This document shows positions 43,971 through 52,457 of a DNA stretch of 64,000 nucleotides, in pieces. Numbering within the stretch: the stretch's first letter is position 1; each line of letters starts with the position of its first letter. The notes beneath the pieces were generated by a model. That model saw only the letters and a list, made by a program, of their open reading frames with translations, made no database searches and was not told where the DNA came from. The translations under genes and the position numbers were made by a program. Source of the stretch: Gelidibacter salicanalis (GTDB lineage: Bacteria > Bacteroidota > Bacteroidia > Flavobacteriales > Flavobacteriaceae). The stretch lies in assembly GCF_007997285.1 (NCBI RefSeq), contig NZ_VORX01000002.1, forward strand, positions 656,919 through 720,918. Reading direction: 5' to 3'.

Positions 43971-44958
43971 ACCATTCTAATGCTAAAACAATTACAATTC
44001 CAATTATGATATAACCAACGGCCACATAAGTTTCGTTATGCAACTCAGGAATGAAGCGCTCGTAATTAGAGACTACTTTTTTGCCCGTGGAATCGAAGAT
44101 ATAATTCCCGTCGGCAGCCATTCTGTAAATGGTTTTTTTCCAGGGCCACACCACTCCTAATGATCCCACAATAAATCCAATGATAGATGCAGTGGTAATG
44201 CTTTTGTAATGCTTTAATATATAGCTCAGCATATGTGAAAACGTGACTAAACCAGTGACCGATCCTATGGTGAAAATAATCAGCACCTTTAATAACCTAA
44301 TGCGCGCCGAATTTTGAAAAACACTAAAATCGCCTACAATAATTTCGTAAAAGGTATCTGAAAGGGCATTGACAGAATCCACCAATAAAAGCACATAATT
44401 GCCTAGTAAGATCAGAATAAATGAGCCTGAAAATCCTGGTAAGGTCATGCCCGAAACGCTGATAATTCCGCAGAAGAAAACAAATAATAAATTGTCATTT
44501 TCTCGAGCAGGGTCGAGGAAGCTGATGCCTACGCCCAAAACAATTCCGATAACCAACGCAGTGATGGTCTTGTAATTCCAGTCGTTAAAATCTTTGTTGA
44601 TATAATAAATGGAGCCAATGATTAGTCCGAAGAAAAGGCTCCAAACATAAAGCTCCGAATGAACCAAAAAATAATCGAGCACTTTAGAAATGCTAAAGTA
44701 ACTGATGATCATCCCTAAAAAAAGTAAGCTTAAAAACTTACCGTTAATATAGTGGAAGAAGCTTTTAAAACGACCATTAAACAAGAGTTTGAAGGCGGTT
44801 TTATTAACTTTTTGCAATGAATAAATAAACTCTTCGTAGAATCCAGCCACAAAGGCTACCACACCTCCAGAAACGCCAGGAACTTTATTTGCTGCACCCA
44901 TGGCCAAGCCCTTTATGACTAAGAAAAGTCTATCTGTAAAGGTTCTGGTGCTTTGCAT
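43939..44958 (-). CDS. DUF368 membrane protein (second copy)
   Basis: A 339-residue polytopic membrane protein with about nine helices. The family signature near the N-terminus is GAANKVPGVSGGVVAFVAGFYEEFI, and a second copy of the motif sits mid-protein as GMTLPGFSGSFILILLGNY. It starts directly after the stop of the related gene upstream. DUF368 proteins of the DedA-unrelated PopT/UptA type have been linked to undecaprenyl-phosphate recycling; I infer this could apply here. Confidence 0.9.
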   Translation of the reverse strand: MQSTRTFTDRLFLVIKGLAMGAANKVPGVSGGVVAFVAGFYEEFIYSLQKVNKTAFKLLFNGRFKSFFHYINGKFLSLLFLGMIISYFSISKVLDYFLVHSELYVWSLFFGLIIGSIYYINKDFNDWNYKTITALVIGIVLGVGISFLDPARENDNLLFVFFCGIISVSGMTLPGFSGSFILILLGNYVLLLVDSVNALSDTFYEIIVGDFSVFQNSARIRLLKVLIIFTIGSVTGLVTFSHMLSYILKHYKSITTASIIGFIVGSLGVVWPWKKTIYRMAADGNYIFDSTGKKVVSNYERFIPELHNETYVAVGYIIIGIVIVLALEWYGHKTRKVKA

Positions 44959-45969
44959 TTACCGAGTTTTGGAGCCTACTTTTTCGAGAATGAAGATAGT
45001 TAAAAATCCAACAATCATCAATCCAATTGCAAAGGTTATTTGAGGATCTATGCCATTATTAATTTCTGAATAGCGAAACGGCAGGATGCTCTTATCTGAA
45101 ATCATCTTAAAGGTATCAAAATCATTGATTTGCCGTTGATAGACCTCAATGGTACCAAAATCGGAAATAGTGTCGATGGACGTTCTTGCTCCCGTTGCTT
45201 TTTCAAAAACAGTAAGGGTTTCCTTCCAAGGCCAAATCTTGTTCAAGGACCCAAATATAAAGCCTGTTAATACCGCCAAGGTTGTGTTTTTATAATTGTT
45301 GAACAACCATTTTAAAATTCTGCTGAAACTCAGTAAACCGATCAGCGCTCCAACGGCAAAAATTGCTATTTTTTTTAAGTCGAAAGCGTATAAGGCATCA
45401 CTTAGCGTTTTATAGGCGCCTAAAATGACCAGAATAAAAGAACCTGAAATTCCGGGTAAAATCATGGCGCAAATGGCTAAAGCTCCTGCAAAAAATAAAA
45501 ATATTGAACTGTCATTATTTGCCATAGACGGCAGGGTAGTAATGTAAAAGGCAGCTACAGTGCCAAAAATTAGAGCTGCAATCGTGCCTAGGTTCCAAAC
45601 TTTGATCTGTTTGCCCACAAAAAAGATACTTGCTACAATCAGCCCAAAAAAGAAGGACCAAATGAGCACCGGATGTTGCTCAATTAAAAATTTTGCAAGC
45701 CTCATAAAAGATACAAAACTGATAATGATTCCTGTTAAAAGTGCCAACAAGAAATTTCCGTTTAATTGTGTCCAAAAGGCTGCAAACCCACTTTTTCTAA
45801 AGGTTTTTAATAAATCTAGGTTGACACCACTTATGGTAGTGATCAACTCTTCATAGATTCCAGAGATAAATGCGATGGTACCGCCTGAAACTCCTGGGAC
45901 AGCATCTGCTGCACCCATTGCAATGCCTTTCAATGTAATGAATAGGTAATCTGATAAACGTCTTTGCAT
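44959..45969 (-). CDS. DUF368 membrane protein (first copy)
   Basis: A 336-residue paralogue of the gene that follows it, sharing GAADAVPGVSGGTIAFISGIYEELI at the N-terminus and AMILPGISGSFILVILGAY in the middle, with the same helix pattern. DUF368/UptA family members have been reported to flip undecaprenyl phosphate back across the membrane for peptidoglycan and surface-glycan synthesis; the two copies in tandem are striking. Confidence 0.9.
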   Translation of the reverse strand: MQRRLSDYLFITLKGIAMGAADAVPGVSGGTIAFISGIYEELITTISGVNLDLLKTFRKSGFAAFWTQLNGNFLLALLTGIIISFVSFMRLAKFLIEQHPVLIWSFFFGLIVASIFFVGKQIKVWNLGTIAALIFGTVAAFYITTLPSMANNDSSIFLFFAGALAICAMILPGISGSFILVILGAYKTLSDALYAFDLKKIAIFAVGALIGLLSFSRILKWLFNNYKNTTLAVLTGFIFGSLNKIWPWKETLTVFEKATGARTSIDTISDFGTIEVYQRQINDFDTFKMISDKSILPFRYSEINNGIDPQITFAIGLMIVGFLTIFILEKVGSKTR

Positions 45970-46009
45970 TGTTAAATTTTACAGATAAGAAACGTAAAGA
46001 TATATAAAT

Positions 46010-47428
46010 TTACTTGGACGTTTTTTTGGAATTTGAAATAATCTTGACCACCATTTGATGGTCCGCAATTAAAGGAAATAATTCCTGAAGAATAAAATTA
46101 TAATCCTCATCAATCAACAGACCGTTTTTTAAATGGTACTGTCCTTTTTCATTTTCGAACAACGTAAAATAGATTCCAGCCAGTCGGTATTCTATCTCTG
46201 CATTTTCTGGATAAAATTCTGCAGCTTGAATCAGGTTAAGCGCTGAAGCCTCATACTCTCCTAGTTTAATAAGTGCATCAGTCCTGGCCAGCCAAGTATC
46301 CAATTCATAATTGCCAAGATCTAATGTCTTTTTGTAACCACGTTCAGCTTCTTCAATAAAATTTAAACGATGATTGATTTGCGCATACAATTTCCAATAG
46401 CGCACATTTTCTGCATCTATACTTATAGCTTTGTTGATATAATACAACGCTTTTTGATAATCTTTCTTTTTATTGTAAAATCTTGTGATAGAAATCCAAC
46501 CTTTATCTAATAATGGATCTTCGTGAACGGTCTTGAAATAATACTGCACCGCTAAGTCATCTGATCCCAATTTTTCGTAGCAGTTGCCAATGCGCAATAG
46601 CGCGAATGAAGTAGGCTCATCTAAGGCCAAGGTCACGTTGTAATTTTCAATCGCTTCCTCGTATTTTTTCATTTTCTCCAAAACCTTACCTTTTTCAAGA
46701 TAAGCACCAACAAAAGTGTCGTCAGAAATGATGGCGAATTCAAAAGCGGACAGGGCTTTGGGATAATCTTTTAAGGTAGCATACTGTTTCCCTAATTGAT
46801 GCCAAGCCACTTCACAATACGGGTTTTTATCTAAATAGTGATTGAGGAAATCGATAGCTTCCTCATTCAAGTCTAAAAATTCAAAACAATAGATGATGTT
46901 GTACAAGGCCGAATAATCTTCCATATCCAATTCCAAGCACTTAATAAAGTAGGTCTTGGCATTTTCAAATTGATCCATAAAAAGATATTCCATCCCGATT
47001 AGGGCATATAAATCAGCATCCTCTTCATCAGCATCAGATAATTTTAAGGCAATTTTAAGCGTATCAATCGCTTTTTCGTGTTGGTCCCGCTTTGATAAGA
47101 TGCTTGCTTTTTGAATGTAGATCTCTTCGTTGGAAGGCTCTAAAATGTACAATTCGTCCAATAGTTTTTCAGCTTGCGGTAATTTGTCTTCAAGAATGTA
47201 AATTTCTACCTGAAAAAGTCTTAAAACAATGGATGAGGGGTGCTGCTCCAGTCCTAATTTGATGGCTTTTTTTGCAAGTGCCATGCGGCCATTTTCAAAA
47301 TAGAATTGGATGATATTTTCAAACTCATTTGAATCAAAAAACAACACATTGTTTGTTTTTAGCATCGACTCAAATTTTGTTAGCGAATAGTTATTGTCTT
47401 CGTCATGTTGACTGAACTCCATAAGCAC
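46010..47428 (-). CDS. Tetratricopeptide repeat protein
   Basis: A 472-residue soluble protein with about eleven TPR units between residues 40 and 440 (for example YLEKGKVLEKMKKYEEAIENYNVTLALDEPT and LGKQYATLKDYPKALSAFEFAI). No signal peptide or catalytic domain is visible. It is probably a protein-interaction scaffold. A second Met at residue 3 is an equal start. It lies upstream of the two DUF368 genes in the same direction, 40 bp away. Confidence 0.9.
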   Translation of the reverse strand: MLMEFSQHDEDNNYSLTKFESMLKTNNVLFFDSNEFENIIQFYFENGRMALAKKAIKLGLEQHPSSIVLRLFQVEIYILEDKLPQAEKLLDELYILEPSNEEIYIQKASILSKRDQHEKAIDTLKIALKLSDADEEDADLYALIGMEYLFMDQFENAKTYFIKCLELDMEDYSALYNIIYCFEFLDLNEEAIDFLNHYLDKNPYCEVAWHQLGKQYATLKDYPKALSAFEFAIISDDTFVGAYLEKGKVLEKMKKYEEAIENYNVTLALDEPTSFALLRIGNCYEKLGSDDLAVQYYFKTVHEDPLLDKGWISITRFYNKKKDYQKALYYINKAISIDAENVRYWKLYAQINHRLNFIEEAERGYKKTLDLGNYELDTWLARTDALIKLGEYEASALNLIQAAEFYPENAEIEYRLAGIYFTLFENEKGQYHLKNGLLIDEDYNFILQELFPLIADHQMVVKIISNSKKTSK

Positions 47429-47585
47429 TTTGTTTTGTTCGTTGAATTAAATGTAACGTTATCATTAGAGAATTGTGATTTTTAAGCTGAATGTTTTCAA
47501 CAAATTAATTAACAGCTCTAAAAATCAGTGGGTAATGGTGTAGCCGAAAGGCTAATTGGTAAAGGCGTTCAAGCATTATTCATCT

Positions 47586-48773
47586 TTAATATTTGGAAGA
47601 AATTTCGTCCAATATTTCAAGGATAATTTTGCAACCTTTGGTAATTTCTTCTTTTGTAATGGTTAAAGGTGGGGTTAACCGGATGGCTTTAGTCTCAAAA
47701 AGCAACCAAAACAAGATCAATCCTTTGCCTTGTGCCTTTAAAATAAGTTCCGTTGCAAGCTCTGCTGAGGGAGTTATAGCTGTCAACATCAATCCGCGTC
47801 CCCTTATCTCTGTAATCAAAGGGTGTACCAAAAGCGATCTAAAAAGAACTTCTTTTTCTAAGGCTTCAGCCATCAAATTACTTTCCGTAATTTCCTTAAC
47901 TGTTGCCAGGGCCGCTGCAGCAATTACAGGGTGGCCACCAAAAGTGGTAATGTGTCCTAATTTCGGAAATTCTTGCAAGGTCTGCATCATCGATCTTGAT
48001 GCTGTAAAGGCGCCAATAGGCATTCCGCCTCCAAGTCCTTTTCCCGTCACTAAAATATCAGGAATACAGTTGTAATGCTCAAAGCCAAAGAGTTTACCTG
48101 TACGTCCTATTCCTGGTTGTACTTCATCTAATATAAGGAGAGCGCCAACTTCATCGCAGCGCGTTCTAACTTTAGTTAAATAATTGGATTTTGGCTCAAT
48201 AAATCCTGCACCACCTTGGATGGTTTCTAGGATGACGGCAGCCGTTTTATAGGTGATTTGCTTTAAATCTTCAGTGTTATTATAGGTAATAAAATGCACA
48301 TCAGGAATTAATGGTCTGAATGCCTGTTTGCGCTCTTCGTAGCCCATCACACTCATAGATCCCATGGTATTACCGTGGTAGGCGTGGTTTGCTGCAATAA
48401 TTTGGCTTCTTCCTGTTGCCCGTCTTGCCAATTTTAAAGCGCCTTCAATCGCTTCAGTGCCCGAATTGACCAAATAGGTACATTCTAAAGATTTTGGTAA
48501 GTGTTCCGCTAAGAGTTTGGCCAACTCTACTGCGGGTTGTTGAATATATTCGCCATACACCATCACGTGCATGTATTTGTCCAATTGATTTTTAATAGCC
48601 TTGACCACTTTAGGATGTCTATGTCCTAAGCTGCAGGCCGAAACGCCCGCAACAAAATCGAGATATGCTTTGTTGTTGGTGTCGTAAATATAACAGCCTT
48701 CAGCGTGGGATACTTCCATAGCTAAAGGATGTGGGGTGGTTTGCGCTTGGTACAATAAAAAATCGCTAGTCAT
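47586..48773 (-). CDS. Class III aminotransferase (aspartate aminotransferase family)
   Basis: A 395-residue PLP enzyme of the ornithine/acetylornithine aminotransferase fold. Seen: DFVAGVSACSLGHRHPKVVKA, VNSGTEAIEGALKLARRATGR, LLILDEVQPGIGRTGKLFGFEHY, and ILVTGKGLGGGMPIGAF with the PLP lysine. The substrate cannot be fixed; no other arginine genes are near, so argD is not claimed. It follows the OstA-like gene after one base. Confidence 0.9.
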   Translation of the reverse strand: MTSDFLLYQAQTTPHPLAMEVSHAEGCYIYDTNNKAYLDFVAGVSACSLGHRHPKVVKAIKNQLDKYMHVMVYGEYIQQPAVELAKLLAEHLPKSLECTYLVNSGTEAIEGALKLARRATGRSQIIAANHAYHGNTMGSMSVMGYEERKQAFRPLIPDVHFITYNNTEDLKQITYKTAAVILETIQGGAGFIEPKSNYLTKVRTRCDEVGALLILDEVQPGIGRTGKLFGFEHYNCIPDILVTGKGLGGGMPIGAFTASRSMMQTLQEFPKLGHITTFGGHPVIAAAALATVKEITESNLMAEALEKEVLFRSLLVHPLITEIRGRGLMLTAITPSAELATELILKAQGKGLILFWLLFETKAIRLTPPLTITKEEITKGCKIILEILDEISSKY

Positions 48774-48774
48774 A

Positions 48775-50583
48775 TCAATTGTCCTTTTTCTTTAATGATT
48801 GTACCGGTTTTGCCTTAGTAGAATCTGCTTTTTGCAGTGCCTCCTTCGGAATATTACGAGATGCTTTTTGAGTAGCATCCTTTTTTGTGTCTTTTGGTGT
48901 GGCATCTTCAACGCGTTGCAATAAGGCTTCATCAAAGAATTCTTCTTGCGGTACATATTCCCCCAAACCTTTTATGATCGGTAGTACTAATGGTGGATCC
49001 TCACTGAATAAATCCTCCACACTCATAGGTCGTTCTTCTCCGCGCCAGTCAAAGCCACGCATTTTTCTAGCATTTTCAGGAAATTTAGATTCCGGATAAA
49101 TGTCGCCATCCACTTGGTCAATCAAGGTAATGATTTTATATCCTTCTTCAATCTTAAGATTGATTTTCCCCGATTTTGATTTATTAATACCGATCAATTC
49201 CTGATTGTCATCTCGGGAATAATTGATGACTTCCGCATTTTTTATGATGTCTACATTATAGAGGTCATTATCTCTAAAAAGTCCGATAAGTCTTAAACCT
49301 TTTATTTGATTATAGCCATCGCCAAGAGTGTCCTTACTGATGAGAAAAGCATCGTTAAAAACGACTAGGGAATCGAGTTGTTCTGTTTTAGGATTGGAAA
49401 TGAGATGAATCGTGTCTCCGGTCATTTGATTATCCAAATTCCAGAGAATGGGCCTGCGTTTGACTGTAAAGGCATCCGTATTAGAAAATCGCTTTAAATT
49501 GATGAGTTGCGTCAATCCTGCCTTATGGTCGGCGTGAATGGAATCCGCCTTTCCGCTCAAATCACTTTTAAATATTTTAGCATTGTAATAGGCTCTAGTA
49601 ATCCGATGTTCGGGTTTCCCCGTTACCATTAAGGTATCGCTATGCATGTAAATGGAATCTTTTTCCTGAACGGTAATCGCCAAAGCGCGTTTCGTGATAA
49701 ACACGGAATCCTTTGCGCGCCAAATTTCGGCGTAGTGGCCCCTTGCGACGCTATTGTTTATGGTATCCGTTACTTTGATATTATTCGTAGCCGAAGCAAA
49801 GCTGATTTTTCTATCAAAATACATGCTGTCACCCTCAAAAATCCGATTTTGATAATTGATTTTTGAGTTTTTTACAAAATAGCCGGTGTCATTATTAGTG
49901 TCGTAAAACCCGCGCTCGGCATAAATAGTATTGTTTTCACCAACAATGGTCGATGGGCCATAGAGATAGGCAAATCCAGTTTCAGTATAAAAATCGAGTT
50001 GATTGGTGTTTAGGGTGTATTGCGGATTGACCAAAACCACATTTTGAACAAATTGGTATTTTTTACTGTTCATATAATACCGACCAATTTGACTAGTAAT
50101 GGTGCCTGACGAATCTCTGACGACTTTCCCTTTGGTGCGATAATAGGCTTGTTGTTTAACGCGGTCAAAATGTAGCGTATCTGTGGTTAAAACGGACTGT
50201 GGCTCCGTGAGTACTACATCGCCACTGGCAAAAGCTAATTGGGTCTTGCCGCTGTATTCCGCATATTTAGCGGTCATCGTAATGGTATCACCCTGTTGCA
50301 TCACGACATTGCTATAAGCTTCAATAAAATCTTCCTTTTCGTAATAAATCGCTTGATCGCAATACATGTTGATACCCTCATGAGTAAAGTGGACTTGTTG
50401 GGTATTATCTCGGGTAAAAACCGAAACTCCCGGTCCCCTTAAACTGTCGGAATCGACAAAGCCCGCATATTCAACCCTGATTTTTTTTAACTTTTCCGTT
50501 TGGGCAGATGCTGAAAGCTGGATGCTTAAAAATAAGACTGTAAAAAGGTATAATGCTCTCAATGTGTGACAAATGATTTTCAA
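48775..50583 (-). CDS. OstA-like protein (LptA/LptD-N family)
   Basis: A 602-residue exported protein with a signal peptide (about 1-27, ending ASA-Q) and OstA-like domains in the first 300 residues, built of short strands such as DQAIYYEKEDFIEAYSNVVMQQGDTITMTAKYAEYSGKTQLAFASGDVVL. This is the periplasmic LPS-bridge fold. The C-terminal 60 residues are Lys/Thr/Ala-rich. It probably helps move LPS to the outer membrane. One base separates it from the aminotransferase gene. Confidence 0.88.
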   Translation of the reverse strand: MKIICHTLRALYLFTVLFLSIQLSASAQTEKLKKIRVEYAGFVDSDSLRGPGVSVFTRDNTQQVHFTHEGINMYCDQAIYYEKEDFIEAYSNVVMQQGDTITMTAKYAEYSGKTQLAFASGDVVLTEPQSVLTTDTLHFDRVKQQAYYRTKGKVVRDSSGTITSQIGRYYMNSKKYQFVQNVVLVNPQYTLNTNQLDFYTETGFAYLYGPSTIVGENNTIYAERGFYDTNNDTGYFVKNSKINYQNRIFEGDSMYFDRKISFASATNNIKVTDTINNSVARGHYAEIWRAKDSVFITKRALAITVQEKDSIYMHSDTLMVTGKPEHRITRAYYNAKIFKSDLSGKADSIHADHKAGLTQLINLKRFSNTDAFTVKRRPILWNLDNQMTGDTIHLISNPKTEQLDSLVVFNDAFLISKDTLGDGYNQIKGLRLIGLFRDNDLYNVDIIKNAEVINYSRDDNQELIGINKSKSGKINLKIEEGYKIITLIDQVDGDIYPESKFPENARKMRGFDWRGEERPMSVEDLFSEDPPLVLPIIKGLGEYVPQEEFFDEALLQRVEDATPKDTKKDATQKASRNIPKEALQKADSTKAKPVQSLKKKDN

Positions 50584-50646
50584 AAGTAACTCTTTAATTT
50601 AAGCATTATTTTGCATTAACATAAGTTTATGTGCCGCCAAATGAAG

Positions 50647-50690
50647 AAAATGAACGAACCTGATCAAGATAATTGAGCAGGTTCGTTTAA
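50647..50690 (-). terminator. Terminator downstream of purA
   Basis: AACGAACCTG (50653-50662) and CAGGTTCGTT (50679-50688) form a perfect 10-bp stem; on the minus strand it is followed by a T-rich tract. Confidence 0.7.
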
Positions 50691-50695
50691 GATAA

Positions 50696-51967
50696 TTATC
50701 TAATAATGGTCTGTTTTCTATCCGGACCAACTGAGACTATAGTTATTGGAGTTTCAAGTTCTTTTTCTAGAAACTCAATATAGTCTACTAAAGGTTGTGG
50801 CATATCTGCAGCATCAGTCATTCCCGTCAAATCTTCATTCCACCCTTTAAATTCGGTGTAAATAGGAGTGAGGTTTTCTGGTTCAATGCTGTACGGGAAA
50901 TGCTGAATTTCTTCCCCTTTATAATTATAAGCCGTACATACTTTTAAGGTTTTAAAGCCTGAAAGCACATCGCTTTTCATCATAATTAGTTTGGTAACGC
51001 CATTTACTTGACAAGCATAACGTAAAGCAACTAAATCTAACCAGCCACATCTGCGTGAACGCCCTGTGGTAGCACCAAATTCATTACCTACGCGACCCAT
51101 TGTTTCTCCAACTTCATCAAATAATTCGGTTGGGAATGGTCCTGAACCAACACGCGTAGTGTACGCTTTAAAAATACCGTAGACATCGCCAATTTTATTT
51201 GGTGCAATGCCTAGGCCTGTACACGCGCCAGCAGCGGTGGTGTTGGATGAGGTTACAAATGGATAGGTTCCAAAATCAATATCTAATAATGAACCCTGAG
51301 CGCCTTCAGCCAAAATAGACTTGCCGTCTTTTTGAGCTTGGTGTAAATATTCTTCAGAATCTATAAAAGTCAAAGTTTTTAAAACGTCTATCGATTTAAA
51401 AAATTCGGTTTCAAGTTCCTTTAAATCATATTGGATGTCTACGTTATAGAACGCAATCATCGCTTCATGCTTGTCAGCGAGCGCGCGGTATTTGTCTTTC
51501 CAATCGGCCATTTCTATATCGCCAACTCTAAGACCATTTCTTCCGGTTTTATCCATGTAAGTTGGTCCAATTCCTTTTAAAGTGGAGCCAATTTTAGCTT
51601 TTCCCTTAGAAGCTTCGCTTGCCGCGTCGAGCAAACGGTGTGTTGGTAAAATGATGTGTGCTTTACGAGAAATCAATAACGATTTTCTATAATCCACACC
51701 TTGCTCTGCAAGTTTGTCGAGCTCTTTGTTGAAAATGACAGGATCTATTACGACACCATTGCCAACAAGATTAATTTTGCCTTCGTGGAAAATACCAGAA
51801 GGGATGGTGTGTAGCACGTGCTTTTTGCCGTTAAAGACCAAAGTATGCCCCGCATTTGGACCGCCCTGGAAGCGTGCAATAATATTGTAGTTAGAGGTCA
51901 GGACATCGACAATTTTTCCTTTGCCTTCGTCGCCCCATTGTAATCCTAGTAGTAAATCTACTGCCAT
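50696..51967 (-). CDS. purA: Adenylosuccinate synthetase
   Basis: A 423-residue GTP-dependent enzyme joining IMP and aspartate in AMP synthesis. The P-loop-like LQWGDEGKGKIVDVL and GGPNAGHTLVFNGKKHVLH sit at the N-terminus, with IGSTLKGIGPTYMDKTGRNGLRVGD, EGAQGSLLDIDFGTYPFVTSSNTTA and GRSRRCGWLDLVALRYA following. Two bases separate it from the Fur-family gene upstream, so they form one transcript. Confidence 0.97.
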   Translation of the reverse strand: MAVDLLLGLQWGDEGKGKIVDVLTSNYNIIARFQGGPNAGHTLVFNGKKHVLHTIPSGIFHEGKINLVGNGVVIDPVIFNKELDKLAEQGVDYRKSLLISRKAHIILPTHRLLDAASEASKGKAKIGSTLKGIGPTYMDKTGRNGLRVGDIEMADWKDKYRALADKHEAMIAFYNVDIQYDLKELETEFFKSIDVLKTLTFIDSEEYLHQAQKDGKSILAEGAQGSLLDIDFGTYPFVTSSNTTAAGACTGLGIAPNKIGDVYGIFKAYTTRVGSGPFPTELFDEVGETMGRVGNEFGATTGRSRRCGWLDLVALRYACQVNGVTKLIMMKSDVLSGFKTLKVCTAYNYKGEEIQHFPYSIEPENLTPIYTEFKGWNEDLTGMTDAADMPQPLVDYIEFLEKELETPITIVSVGPDRKQTIIR

Positions 51968-51969
51968 TT

Positions 51970-52431
51970 TTAAGATTCTTTAGGTTGTTCGTTCTTTGTT
52001 CCGTAAAAATATAGTGAGTGGTTGGAGATGGAAATATCGAACACTTCTTCAATCGTTTTTTTGATAGATTGGATCCTAGGATCACAGAATTCGATAACTT
52101 CTCCAGTATCTGTTAAGATGACGTGATCGTGTTGTTTGTCAAAATAGGACTTTTCATAATGAGCCTGATTCTGACCAAACTGGTGCTTGCGTACGAGTGC
52201 ACATTCCAATAACAATTCAATGGTATTGTAAAGTGTTGCGCGGCTCACCCGATAGTTTTTGTTTTTCATTTTGATGTAGAGAGATTCTATATCAAAATGC
52301 TCTTCGCTATCATAAATTTCTTGCAGAATAGCATAGCGTTCAGGGGTTTTACGGTGCCCTTTACTTTCCAAAAATGTGGTAAACACGTTTTTAACTATTT
52401 CCTGATTGTTATGTTTTGTTTTTGAGCTCAT
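51970..52431 (-). CDS. Fur-family regulator lacking the zinc CxxC
   Basis: A 153-residue Fur-family repressor: winged-helix domain (about 15-85, with [27 protein letters not shown] and [15 protein letters not shown]), then the dimer domain with HDH at 101-103. The segment that normally holds the structural CxxC reads [15 protein letters not shown], so both cysteines (expected at 106 and 109) are replaced by Leu and Thr; only Cys116 remains. It may be Fur, Zur or PerR-like. It is cotranscribed with purA. Confidence 0.88.
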   Translation of the reverse strand: MSSKTKHNNQEIVKNVFTTFLESKGHRKTPERYAILQEIYDSEEHFDIESLYIKMKNKNYRVSRATLYNTIELLLECALVRKHQFGQNQAHYEKSYFDKQHDHVILTDTGEVIEFCDPRIQSIKKTIEEVFDISISNHSLYFYGTKNEQPKES

Positions 52432-52457
52432 AATTTACGTTGGCAAATTTACACTAT

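Noticed and set aside
47530..47570. A tRNA-like stretch (GTAGCCGAAAGGCTAATTGG)
   Set aside because: It resembles a D-arm, but no acceptor, anticodon or T-arm partners are found nearby.
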